A DNA stretch of 64,000 bases from Patiria pectinifera. Taxonomy: Eukaryota > Echinodermata > Asteroidea > Valvatida > Asterinidae. Below, one piece after another: positions 52,701-60,034 of this stretch. Within the stretch, counting starts at the first letter, position 1. Each line of letters opens with the position of its first letter. The stretch spans positions 10,936,699 to 11,000,698 of the forward strand of contig CM057133.1 of the NCBI GenBank assembly GCA_029964075.1. Direction: 5' to 3'. The position numbers and the translations under genes were made by a program. The notes beneath the pieces are model-generated. The model made no database searches. It saw only the letters and a list, made by a program, of their open reading frames with translations, and was not told the origin of the DNA.

Positions 52701-53178
52701 CAAAGTATGGCAAATCGGTGGAGCGTTTGTATGGAGGGGTACCCGTAATTCAACGCTCCACTCAGTAGAGCTAAACAGAACAGGAGCAAAATTAGAATGT
52801 TTAAAACATTTTTTTTTTACAAATGGTAGGCCTAAGATAAGAGAAAACCAACCAAGTTAAAATAAACCTCCTCCCTAACCAAATTGATATAAATTAATTT
52901 TACAACACACGTATCGTACAACGTGAATTAAATTTACAAGGTACAACTTGTGAACAAAAATACACACCCTCCGTATCTCGCCATTTTTCCCGAAAAGAAA
53001 GACTTCTTGGTACTCCGGGAAAACTTGCCACGTTTTCTAGTAGACGGTCACCAACGAAAAGTTTGCAAGCGGGAAAATCATGTGACGAGTCACATGACCC
53101 AAACCACAATGTTACGTCCCAGGCCAGCTGTTCTATCTTGTCGGTGTCGAGCGCAATTTGAGTCCCCCACGCAAGCAT
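28596..53178 (-). CDS. M17 leucyl aminopeptidase family protein (W07G4.4-like), 15 exons
   Basis: Metal-dependent aminopeptidase of about 514 residues. Exons, 5' to 3': 53178-53171, 50438-50303, 49984-49836, 49361-49253, 48490-48366, 47827-47725, 47236-47075, 46499-46435, 46039-45924, 45564-45446, 44676-44593, 43124-43067, 40899-40850, 40314-40183, 28724-28596; every junction keeps frame. Expected ligands K264, D269, D287, D347 and E349 and catalytic K276 and R351 are present in VGKGVTYDTGG, DIK, HRDKCGAA and NTDAEGR. Their spacing (5, 12, 23, 83, 85, 87) nearly equals that of bovine lens LAP. The C terminus (HLDIAGSSGPFPGVPTGAP) resembles the W07G4.4 branch of M17 known from nematodes and other invertebrates rather than LAP3 or NPEPL1; that placement is from memory of the families. 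The lack of a clear signal peptide suggests a cytosolic enzyme. Exon 1 is the least certain part. Confidence 0.9.
30405..30700 (-). mobile_element. tRNA-derived SINE
   Basis: Read on the minus strand, the head has an A-box-like tggtccagtgg and a perfect B box ggttcgaatcc. The body has 'gtgcccttgggtaagacact', 'taaatgggtacccgtgaggc' and 'ggctgccgtgtggtctcatg', and the tail ends in 'cgatggaaagcgctatataa'. This order is that of SINEs widespread in marine animals. A 35 bp piece of the same body lies inverted at 30,325-30,359, so a second broken copy sits beside it. Confidence 0.75.
33000..33665. repeat. Degenerate minisatellite
   Basis: About ten diverged copies of a 55-75 bp unit containing ttaattggctgtgcatctg, 'attgtctgtctg', 'ttgatatttctttcaatctg' and 'tttgtcag' follow one another. 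Sub-units are deleted or doubled (for example the 27 bp block at about 33,333-33,385). An open frame of 96 codons at 33,130 is a by-product of the repeat. Confidence 0.75.
34510..35115 (+). repeat. Interspersed repeat, family B, copy 2
   Basis: Same family as 8,240-8,835 and 56,925-57,535, same orientation. Within it the short phrase 'caatgagcaaattt(t)gggttca' is doubled in tandem near 34,845-34,885. Confidence 0.65.
37395..37622 (+). repeat. Interspersed repeat, family C, copy 1
   Basis: Shares with 44,818-45,005 the ordered landmarks tttgactagtcac(a)gtg, 'atctgactg', 'actagcctg / actagtctg', 'ggcatggcaggg / gcacggcagggg' and 'gactgtctgtgactg'. Both copies lie in aminopeptidase introns and in the same orientation. 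The class is unknown. Confidence 0.55.
37645..38015 (+). repeat. Family A (TTAA-type MITE) copy
   Basis: Carries the family A landmarks 'tttcatttgaaacaaacaat', 'gctcaaaatcttaagaatgg', 'acaactaacttgttgaagtt' and ends '...aacgtgcctttaagg', with TTAA at the right edge. The left end is diverged. Confidence 0.55.
38945..38971. repeat. (TTTA)n microsatellite
   Basis: About six uninterrupted TTTA units. Confidence 0.9.
39109..39606 (+). mobile_element. TTAA-flanked MITE, family A reference copy
   Basis: The ends are inverted: aggtacagtccatcatttgc on the left and gcaaatgatggactgtagct on the right (two mismatches). TTAA lies immediately outside on both sides (39,105-39,108 and 39,607-39,610). TTAA target duplication is the mark of piggyBac-type transposition. 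The 498 bp unit has no coding frame, so it is non-autonomous. Other copies or relatives: 22,610-22,970, 37,645-38,015, 41,395-43,000 (reversed, interrupted), 46,604-46,982 (reversed) and 57,530-57,765. Confidence 0.75.
41395..43000 (-). mobile_element. Family A copy, interrupted by a TA-type element
   Basis: Reads as the reverse complement of 39,109-39,606. 'ctggcatgctgtcattttga' lies left of the insertion; 'gtagtagttcattcg', 'tagctgcaattggctgaatg' and 'ttttgctacttcaaatgaaa' lie right of it. Removing 41,499-42,649 restores collinearity with the uninterrupted copy. Confidence 0.7.
41497..42649. mobile_element. TA-target-site non-autonomous element, copy 1
   Basis: Terminal inverted repeats ccgtaattttcggaatataa and ttatattccgaaaattacgg, with TA at both edges. 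Next to each end are short repeats of 'gcgtataagccgc'. The insertion is nested in a family A repeat in aminopeptidase intron 12. The interior has no long open frame, so it encodes no transposase. TA duplication points to Tc1/mariner-type mobilisation; other TA-duplicating groups are possible. Confidence 0.8.
43868..43915 (+). repeat. Short tRNA-like SINE-head remnant
   Basis: 'tgtagcctaggggttagagc' resembles a tRNA D-arm/A box, and the sequence then runs into unrelated DNA. No B box is seen. Weak evidence. Confidence 0.3.
44818..45005 (+). repeat. Interspersed repeat, family C, copy 2
   Basis: Diverged copy of the sequence at 37,395-37,622, in the intron between aminopeptidase exons 10 and 11. 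Confidence 0.5.
45446..47236 (-). CDS. Aminopeptidase catalytic-core exons 7-10
   Basis: Four exons (47236-47075, 46499-46435, 46039-45924, 45564-45446) carry the whole active site. Exon 7 ends exactly at the metal-binding Lys of LVGK. Exon 8 carries GVTYDTGG, DIK and GMHR. Exon 9 starts with the metal-binding Asp in DKCGAA. Exon 10 carries VGNTDAEGR. In exon 10 three AG acceptors overlap; only the one ending at 45,565 keeps frame (VGVESYVSDE), so the exon ends at 45,564. The intron between exons 7 and 8 includes a family A repeat. Confidence 0.9.
46604..46982 (-). mobile_element. TTAA-flanked family A MITE
   Basis: Ends ggcatatgggatcatttgc and gcaaatgatcctatatgcc are inverted copies, flanked by TTAA at 46,600-46,603 and 46,983-46,986. 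The interior carries the reversed landmarks 'ctgagctgaaacttcaacag'. It lies in the intron between aminopeptidase exons 7 and 8. Confidence 0.65.
48086..48120. repeat. Short 10 bp tandem repeat
   Basis: Three to four copies of cagatcatca in a row within an aminopeptidase intron. Confidence 0.8.
49668..49760 (+). mobile_element. tRNA-derived SINE head
   Basis: Begins with an A-box-like gttgagtggttgagacc and has a perfect B box gggttcgagtccc about 50 bp later, followed by a non-tRNA tail. It lies in the intron between aminopeptidase exons 3 and 4, opposite to the gene's strand. I do not call it a functional tRNA because no proper acceptor stem closes around it. Confidence 0.55.
49899..50172 (-). 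repeat. Tandem partial duplication of aminopeptidase exon 3
   Basis: A unit of about 147 bp starting 'ggaccagtgggtga' and ending 'ggaaactctgg' occurs at 49,899-50,045 and again at 50,046-50,172. It covers the first 86 bases of exon 3, its acceptor ctctctgcag and part of the upstream intron. Confidence 0.8.
50046..50128 (-). pseudogene. Partial exon 3 copy (exon fossil)
   Basis: The 83-base copy of the exon 3 start retains the acceptor (tctctgcag) and reads in frame as VGSSLGCTVSLIALLNPPKA, with one codon lost relative to exon 3 (49,836-49,984) and an Asp-to-Gly change. The exon's second half and its donor are missing. If it were spliced in, reading would run on for a few codons into the unit junction and hit TGA, truncating the enzyme at about residue 90. 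It is therefore most likely silent. Confidence 0.7.
50689..50928. mobile_element. TTA-flanked MITE (Harbinger-like)
   Basis: Inverted ends ggccaaaaaaaa...tctgcttccg and cggaagcaga...tttttttggcc, with TTA immediately outside on both sides (50,686-50,688 and 50,929-50,931). A 3 bp TWA target fits PIF/Harbinger MITEs. The inner 'agggtaggtaggtaggga' is also repeated near the right end in the same direction. Confidence 0.65.
51442..51505. repeat. 64 bp near-perfect hairpin between direct repeats
   Basis: acttctgaaatcagaaggct at the left pairs perfectly with agccttctgatttcagaagt at the right, and the centre 'ccgtcagctgacgg' is itself palindromic. Exact copies of ttcccagact lie at 51,432-51,441 and 51,507-51,516, as a target duplication would. 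It may be the smallest derivative of a DNA transposon. Confidence 0.7.
51765..51866. repeat. Phased array of 20 bp palindromes
   Basis: Five 20 bp units in exact phase, of the form gcgctcattcttaagaatgt, with the core cattcttaagaatg (AflII site CTTAAG at its centre) palindromic in most units. The array opens with cacgcaatcttaag and closes with its complement cttaagattgcgtg, so the whole array can fold as one or several hairpins. The right edge is 26 bp from the foldback element. Confidence 0.8.
51893..52773. mobile_element. Mutator-like foldback element with 9 bp target duplication
   Basis: Two arms of about 420-440 bp are inverted copies at over 90% by eye. The tips tagctctactgagtggagcg and cgctccactcagtagagcta match perfectly. 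An exact 9 bp direct repeat AACAGAACA lies at 51,884-51,892 and 52,774-52,782. Long terminal inverted repeats plus 9 bp target duplications are the signature of Mutator/MULE elements. A spacer of only about 45 bp (near 52,310-52,355) leaves no room for a transposase. The 88-codon frames in each arm are mirror copies and not genes. Confidence 0.85.
53171..53178 (-). CDS. Aminopeptidase first coding exon (tentative)
   Basis: Exon 2 opens with one base (A) completing a codon and then LPCEVVATSD. The minus strand at 53,178 reads ATGCTTGC followed by GTGGGG, leaving exactly the two bases needed and giving MLALPCEVV, a sensible length for this family's N terminus. The donor is weak. The same ATG opens a 92-codon frame without splicing, so another donor further in (for example after 53,100) would give a longer leader. 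Confidence 0.5.
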
Positions 53179-53252
53179 CGTCGGGATCGTCGTTTGTTTG
53201 TTTATAATCTAAATATTGTTTGTTTACTTATTCCCGAGAGGGAGGTGTATTC
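53179..53252. promoter_or_regulatory. Probable bidirectional promoter between aminopeptidase and FAHD2-like gene
   Basis: The proposed start codons of two divergent genes lie 74 bp apart, facing away from each other. The spacer contains repeated tgttt/gttt runs on both strands and 'aaatattg' but no clear TATA box. Core promoter elements may also sit inside one of the first exons. The inference depends on exon 1 of the aminopeptidase being correct. Confidence 0.45.
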
Positions 53253-56200
53253 ATGAACCGACTGATATATCTTTCATTTGCTCTGCATTCAGTCAAAAAG
53301 CTTAAAACACTTTGCCTATTTAGAACGACATTTGTGAGTAGATTAAACAGCATTCGAAATCCAAGATATTTCAGCGCATCAAAACAACACAATATGCGAT
53401 TGGTTCAATTTCAATGTGGTGGGAGGGCGAGTGTAGGGGCGGAGCTTGGGAAAGGGGGTGATGTAGTTGATTTCTGTGCTGGGGACGCAAGTATTCCAAG
53501 TGACATGAAGACTTTCGTCGAGGGAGGGCAGAAAATGTTAGATGCAGCGAAACAGTAAGTAAATTTACCTTCCTCCATGGTTTTACACTTGGTTGGACAG
53601 AAACATAAACATTTTGATCTATTTTGTTTCGAACCTTTGATTTTGTCCTAAAAATTAACCATCATGGTGATTTCATATTATTCTTAATTGTTAATTATAG
53701 GTAGTGTATATTTTGCCGGAGGCGCCCGGCAAACTATAGTTTATAGGTTTGCCGGGCATCATATCATCATATCAACAGAGGCGCTGTACTCTTTAAGATG
53801 AGACTGAATTTAGTAAATTATTACCATTCCCACAAAGTTGTAGTAGCACAGGTGCAGTGGTTAAGCAATAGCTCTAGTGAAAGGGACGAGTCAGAATTGA
53901 ATCCCCCGCCACAATTTTATTTTTTTTTTTTTTCCCAAATAAATATAAATATTCTTCTTTTATTATATTATTTTATATACTCTCAAACATTTTATTGCAA
54001 TTATTTTTTTTTTTTTTCATTTGTGGCTTTGGATTTTTTTTAAAGAAATAAAATCGGAAAATAAATAAAATGGTCTGATTCCCCCTTTGTTAATACAAAA
54101 AACACGATAATATTGGCATGGAGCCAGACTAAAATTTTTCACGGAAAAAATGTTTTTAACAAAAAAAAAGTAAACTGCGCGCATGTCCGGCATATAGCAA
54201 GCACTAACGTTTACTGAAGGTTGCAGGTCTCCCACTGTTAATTATAAAGCTAACTTATAATAATATGTAAGCAATGTTAGTAGTAGTACTAGTAGTTTTC
54301 AGGTTTGGGTAATTTTAGTGGAAGATTTTTAAAATAAAGGAAAAGTAGTCCTAGCCTGAGACCCAGTAACTGGGGAGCTAGAACTCTTTTTGAATTTTTG
54401 TATTTGGTCGATGGTCTGTCGTATCCAAAAATTCGCAACAAAAAAAAAGAGTTCTAGTGCCCAAGTTATAATTACTGGGTCTAAAGTAGTTCCAGGTGTA
54501 AATTAGAATGATTACTAACAAACCTTCATTTTCCATTTTTTCTTCTTCAATGAGCAGGGTGATATCATCCGGCAAGCATGTCCTGAAAAGAGAAACAGTT
54601 ACTCTACGAGCTCCCATCAACAACTGTGATAAAGTTCTCTGCGTCGGAATGAATTACCGAGAACACTGTATCGAGCAAAACGTTCCGATCCCAACTGAGC
54701 CCATATTCTTTAGTAAGTTTGCAAGTACCATTGTGGCGTCTGGGGATGACATCATTTATCCAGATGTCACCGAGGAGCTGGATTGGGAGGTAGAACTTGT
54801 CATCGTCATCGGGAAAAATGGCAAAAATATTCAGGTATTATTGAAACTCCAAAGTCCGACCTCTGTCAGATGCTGTTTGTATTTTCTGTTACTGCTTAAA
54901 TTTTTTTTATAAACAATCTTTTCACCTTTTCTTTCTAACCGTGCAGAAGGAAATTATTTAAATCATTTTTAAATATTCGTTTGAAAGGAATCTGATGCCA
55001 TGGATCACGTGATTGGATACACAGTGGCACATGACGTCAGCGCAAGAGATTGGCAAATGAAGAAAAATGGTCGCCAGTGGCTACTGGGTAAAACCATGGA
55101 TACGTTCTGTCCCCTAGGCCCAGCTATTGTGACTAAGGAGGAGATCTCAGGTACAAAAAACTGAATCAGAAATTCATCTGTGGTTGCAAAGGGGAGTGGC
55201 ATAACTATGAGCGGTGGGGTAGGAGGGGAGCCCCCCACACTGAAGGCCCATCTTCCCATGTGCCCACCCCGCCCCCTTTGGGAACTATCCCTTTCATAAA
55301 ATGAGGATCCATTTCTAAGTACCCTCTGCAAATACACTGGCCTATTTAGCCCCGCCCCACAATGTTCAGACCAATCACAGCCTTGATTGCACAACCAAAT
55401 TGTCTGGCAATCATGCATATGCTGATATGGGCTCCGTGTGCAAATATGAGAGGGTGTCTTTTGACCACTTTTGGGAGCTCAGTGGATGGTACACATGGTG
55501 CACAAAGCCATAAAGTCATCATGTGGGCGTCAGACATTTTTTGGCAATGCGTTTGAATGTCTTCCAGTGGTCTTCCCCAAATCTCCCCTTTTTGACAATT
55601 GAGGGGGTACTTGTGCACGGAGCCCATTGCTGCCCACATGCTAATAGGATATCCAGAATCCCTATGTTCAATGTACATGTATGCCACTGGGCAATAAACA
55701 AGAAGGATGGTGAAAGTTGATCATGACTGACAGCTGACAGAGTAGATTGGCCAAAACAAAGCATATATAATATAGATTGATATATACAGATCTAGATGAT
55801 AACTTTCATCGTGGGTTGCAATTTCCTCTTTTGACAGATCCTCATAATTTGGGAATTAGATGCAGAGTGAATGGCGAAACGAGACAAAATAGCAACACCA
55901 ACGAGTTGGTGTTTAACACAATGCAGCTGATTGCATTTATTTCCAGGTTCGTGTTTTCTTGCTCTTGACAATAAAGACGGTTTAGCCCGATCAGTCCTGA
56001 ATCCTCCAATTTCAATATGATTTTGCACACCCCCTAGGGAGTTAGGGTTAGTGATCATGATGGTGATTAATATACTTGTGATGATGTTGATAACAGTGAT
56101 TTTATTGGCGATACTGGTGGTGATTCCAGAGATTATGCGAGTTCAGCCGGATAAAACAATAGTTTCTCCTCCTCTTTTTCACCCCTCCCAAGATGGCGGA

Positions 56201-57922
56201 TGTATTCTTCCATTTTCTCAACTCTTATGCTGATGTTTTTGTCTCCATTTTACCAGATTCCATCACTCTTTTTACCAGATTTTGAACTTTCATTCATAGC
56301 TGCAATTTTGGAAACAAAAAGACAAATATATTGCAAATGTATGATTAAAAAAAAAAGGAAAAAAAGCTTAGAGGCGGGTGGGAAAAAACCAAGCAGGCAA
56401 GGACGAGAAACTGGTTTATATTTTAATTGGCCTAGATGCTGAAAAAACTATCAGATGATGTAACAAAAATATCAAAGACAATGGAACATAAGAATTTCAT
56501 ATTGTCAGTGTTGCATTTTAAAAGTTGTATTTCTTTATTTCCCAAAGTTAGCTGGAAAATTCCTTTCTGATCCTTGGAACATTCCAAAAACAATTCCACA
56601 GCTTTATTTTAATGAGTCTTTTGATTGATTATTGCTATATTTTGATCCAAGGTTGCTAACGCTGAGGGCTGGAGATCTGATCTTGACTGGCACACCGTCC
56701 GGTGTTGGTGTCTTCCGAAAACCCAAACCAATCTTCCTGAAGGTAAAATGATTTAATCACTTTGGTTAAGGCCACAAAAAAAAAAGTCTTGTTTCATGTA
56801 TGCGTCGCCGTAGCCCATCGCGTACGTCGGCAAAAAAGTTTTTTTTTTCAATGAAAAGAAAGATGAACAAACAAAACCGCCAAACTCACTGGTTGCTGAC
56901 ATTCGCAGCTAAGCAAAGAGTATTTAAAGGGCACATGTAATGTAATTTTTTTTAAAGCACTCCCTTTAAAGTGAGCCTTTGTGTCTCATTTAACCCTAGT
57001 TTCAATTTTCATTTTGCCATTTTCAAGGGTATGTTGCTGCCTTTTTGGTTTTACTGCTAATGCAAATGCAAATTTCCATGCCCATGAGCAAAAGTGTGAT
57101 GTCATTTCAGGCAGGAACCTCAATGTTCATTTAGTACAGCTACATTTCAGCACCCCATGAAAAATCGACAAAATTTTGGATATTTTGCTGTTGTCGATTT
57201 TCTGGGGGGGGGTTTGGTGATTGGTTTTGTCAGTACATGGCAGTAAGCCAATGGACAAACTTTTCTCACAATTGTTTTCAGTGAGCAATTTTTTGGGTTC
57301 ACAATTTTAACAAGAAACTACATTTAAACTGAACAGTGTCTTCCTGAAATACATCACAGCAACAGCGCCCTCAGTTGTCCGGAGAAGCAGGGACAATTTT
57401 AAATGTCTAAAGAAAAGCACTTTTCGATACAATTAGCCAAAAAGGGATGTCTTCTAGTTTTCACACAAGTAGAAACTTGCACAAAGTGTCTTCCTATTTA
57501 AAGACAAATTCACTGCATGAACCCTTAGAGGTACAGTGTACATGGGAACATCTGCTTTTTGGACATTGTTTTTCATTTGAAGCAACAAAATGCTCAAAAT
57601 TTTAAGAAGGGTGAATGACAAGTTTAATTGACAACTAGCTTGTTCAAGTTTCAATTCAGTAAAACTGAACCATTTCAGGAAGAATTATGTCACAGGGTAT
57701 ATGATTACTTTGAGCAAGGATTTTTATGTTAGATCAGTAGGTACGTTTCTAGGTAAGGTTCAATTCTTCCTCAGTGAAATCCACAATAGAAATGTGAAAA
57801 TCCTGTGTAATAAATCAAAGTTATTTTCTTATCATTCCCTTTTTTCCCTTTTTTTTCAGCGAGGTGATGTGGTGGAATGTGAAATCGATGAAATAGGGAC
57901 CATCTCCAACAAGGTTGTGTAA
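53253..57922 (+). CDS. FAHD2: FAHD2-like fumarylacetoacetate hydrolase domain protein, 6 exons
   Basis: Exons: 53253-53554, 54558-54834, 54988-55150, 55838-55946, 56652-56742, 57860-57922; all junctions are GT/AG and keep frame, giving 334 residues, slightly longer than human FAHD2A. The first 50 residues are rich in R, K and S without acidic residues, as in a mitochondrial leader, and the conserved start MRLVQFQ follows at residue 48. Family motifs: VGMNYREHC (H137, with E140), DWEVEL (E178, E180), [10 protein letters not shown] (D209), [25 protein letters not shown] and the C-terminal ISNKVV. E178, E180 and D209 match the metal site with the spacing of FAHD1. The fold is that of acylpyruvate hydrolases and oxaloacetate decarboxylases; the substrate of FAHD2 proteins is not settled. 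ATG 53,253 is the first in-frame ATG. Confidence 0.92.
53727..53758. repeat. Short GC hairpin in FAHD2-like intron 1
   Basis: gcccggcaaac and gtttgccgggc form a perfect 11 bp stem around 'tatagtttatag' in otherwise AT-rich DNA, just after another 'ttgccgga'. Confidence 0.6.
54357..54483. mobile_element. Small inverted-repeat element in FAHD2-like intron 1
   Basis: 'agacccagtaac' and 'gctagaactcttttt' at the left pair with 'aaaaagagttctag' and 'ttactgggtct' at the right, about 125 bp in all. It has the build of a MITE. No target duplication is visible. Confidence 0.5.
55151..55837 (+). other. FAHD2-like intron 3 with an unusual two-strand open segment
   Basis: Between 55,346 and 55,764 several frames on both strands stay open for 60-113 codons, which is unusual for local AT-rich introns. 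An imperfect inverted pair is visible ('atgggctccgtgtgcaa' near 55,425 and 'ttgtgcacggagcccat' near 55,610). It is best read as a decayed inverted-repeat element. Confidence 0.4.
56743..57859 (+). other. FAHD2-like intron 5, filled with repeats
   Basis: Contains in order a fragment of the GGCC MITE (56,768-56,900, sharing 'gtcgccgtagcccat' and 'aaaaccgccaaactcactgg' with 62,866-63,203), a family B copy (56,925-57,535) and a family A relative (57,530-57,765). The intron ends with the strong acceptor ccttttttttcag. Confidence 0.6.
56925..57535 (+). repeat. Interspersed repeat, family B, copy 3
   Basis: Same landmarks and orientation as the copies at 8.2 and 34.5 kb, beginning 'aaagggcacatgtaatgtaa' and ending near 'ttcactgcatgaaccctta'. 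It includes a G run at 57,203-57,211. Confidence 0.65.
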
Positions 57923-58388
57923 AGGTCAACGATCAACTTGAAAACATATGGATTACAGCTTTATTCATGTTATTAAGCATAAACAAAACTGGAAAAAAAA
58001 AATCCAAAATAGAGTGAGCAAATGTATGCATTTATTTTTACATCAGTTTTCAAGTTATGGAAACATTTTAATGATGGAGTTCCTTTTGATCAGTTATGAT
58101 TTAGCAGATTATACCCTCTTCTGATGAGAATGCTGTTTCAAAACTTTTTATTTTAGAGGTTTAAAACTCATTTGGCAAACAGAAACAGAATTTCTGTCTC
58201 ACTCAAACCACAATTATTATTTACAGTGAATCTTATAATGTGGGTTTTCCCGCTCAATTTCAACAAATTTACACCTAAATTAGCTTCAAAGTCATTCATT
58301 TTAGTGTGCATTCGAATGCAGTTTCAGATCAGCGTTCAGTTAACTAAAAAAAATGTTCAATTTAGTTTTTTGAGCATGCGATGGGGAA

Positions 58389-58394
58389 AATAAA
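58389..58394 (+). terminator. Candidate poly(A) signal for the FAHD2-like gene
   Basis: AATAAA about 470 bp after the stop codon is the first exact plus-strand copy I see downstream of the gene. Confidence 0.35.
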
Positions 58395-58993
58395 ACAATC
58401 AAATTTAAATTAAAAGTATGCTCATTCAAATTGACATTGTAGGCAAGGAGCATTCAGATTCGCCCAAGCCATGCGACAAGAACATATGGTCAACTGAATT
58501 CATAATCGGGCACAAATTTTCGACATTTTGGCATTGGGATTCATTCCATGATTTTGGAGAACAATCACCAGAAACTTGAAAGAAGTATATCTATAATTCC
58601 AACAAGATAATCATGTATACATCAAGTAAAGGATAAAGAATGTTTTGTTATTTGTAAAGCTTTTTGTTCTCATCGTTACTGTCGGTTACTTTTTGTCGGT
58701 TACTAATTTTGAATGCTCAAAGTGCTAAATTGATTGCACATAAACAGAAAGGAAAGTCAGAATTGAAGGCAGAAACCTCATTAAAAAGGTATGCTAAATT
58801 GAATTACGATTGGGTGCTATTTAATTTAAATGTCTGTAAACGAAATGAAATGCCATGAAAATGAATAAGAACCAAGGAATTAGTAGCAGTGTGATTAAAA
58901 TCATTTGAATATGTACGTTTAAAAATGAAGTTGAATTTATGACAAATTTGAGCGGGAAAACTTACAGCCATGTTACAACATGTAAAATATGAG

Positions 58994-59841
58994 TACCGTA
59001 ATTTTCGGAATATAAGCCGCGCGGAGGATAAGCCACAGCACGCAAAAATCTGCAAATTAAGATTTGAAGTAGGCGTATTACTATTAGCCGCACCGGGGTA
59101 CAAGGCCTCCAAATTCTAGTCAAAATGCTCTGAACCAGTTCCATTTACACTACGAAAGCTTTAAAAAGGGCCACAAAAGTTATTTCAAATTATTTACAAT
59201 GGATACTCTTACAAACAAATATGGAAATTGATGATGAGAAATAAACTACGGGAATTGCTACCGGCTGGCCCCTCCCGGTCCCCGGGCTTAAAAGTTAGCG
59301 CATGGCCCGGCAGCCTGCGCCGGCGAATGACAACATTTTCCCGCAGCACTTGAGAGAGTATGCAACCCGCCCATGTGTCGTCTGACTGGAGCGCTACAAA
59401 TATTGCTTTGTGGCAACAGATGCTGATTTGTTTTGTCCTAAGAATAAAAAGGTCTGTTTTTACAACAAAACTTATCAAATGGTTGTGATTACTAACGAGT
59501 AGTAACGTCAAAAATTCAAGTTTCGATCGTAACTTTCTTCGAAAACAGTCAACACAATGCTGACATTTTTATGGAATCCATTAATTTCGTAAGGGGTGAT
59601 TTAGCCCCTGTTTTGAGTTTTACATCGTTTCTTGAATACATTTCAAGAAAAAAATTATATTATATAAAACAACTGATGATCGAATAAAGAAATGTTTTGA
59701 ACTCCATAAAAAGTATTTGTTGTCTTTTTTTTTTTAAACAGCTAAAATATTTGAACCAGTACATTAAATACATATATTAAATACATTTTCATGGGCAAAT
59801 TCAACGTATAAGCCGCGGCTTATATTCCGAAAATTACGGTA
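58994..59841. mobile_element. TA-target-site non-autonomous element, copy 2
   Basis: Has the same ends as 41,497-42,649 (ccgtaattttcggaatataa and its complement), TA at both edges and largely collinear interior, but about 300 bp shorter because of a deletion near its right end ('ccagtacattaaatacat' runs straight into 'cattttcatgggcaaattca'). It lies between the FAHD2-like and lectin genes. Confidence 0.8.
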
Positions 59842-60034
59842 CATAATTTATGCATACGTGCATCATGTATAATGAAAGATTTATATGAATCCTTATCTTG
59901 CTTATTTAGTCATGCAAGGTGAAATTGCAAACATGAAAAATATTGTCAGTGAAACCATTCATTTGTTATATGGATAAATACAGGCTGTACAGAATCATTG
60001 TTTTTATCATAACTCGCGATTATATTTTTGAAAA

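Larger units (their letters stand above)
50439..53170 (-). other. Aminopeptidase intron 1 and its palindrome cluster
   Basis: Holds four separate inverted-repeat structures in 2.1 kb: a Harbinger-like MITE (50,689-50,928), a 64 bp hairpin (51,442-51,505), a 20 bp palindromic array (51,765-51,866) and a Mutator-like foldback element (51,893-52,773). No exon is recognised between them. Confidence 0.6.

Noticed and set aside
28596..53178. Naming the aminopeptidase NPEPL1 or LAP3
   Set aside because: Active-site motifs are shared by all M17 enzymes, but the C-terminal third and the NTDAEGRMAMAD context differ from what I know of both. Family-level naming is safer.
52900..53178. Unspliced 92-codon frame from the aminopeptidase ATG as a separate gene
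   Set aside because: No family features, and splicing after the third codon's second base gives exactly the phase that exon 2 needs.
53220..53252. Upstream start for the FAHD2-like protein
   Set aside because: The frame is open back to a TTG at 53,220 but has no ATG there. The ATG at 53,253 is the first usable start.
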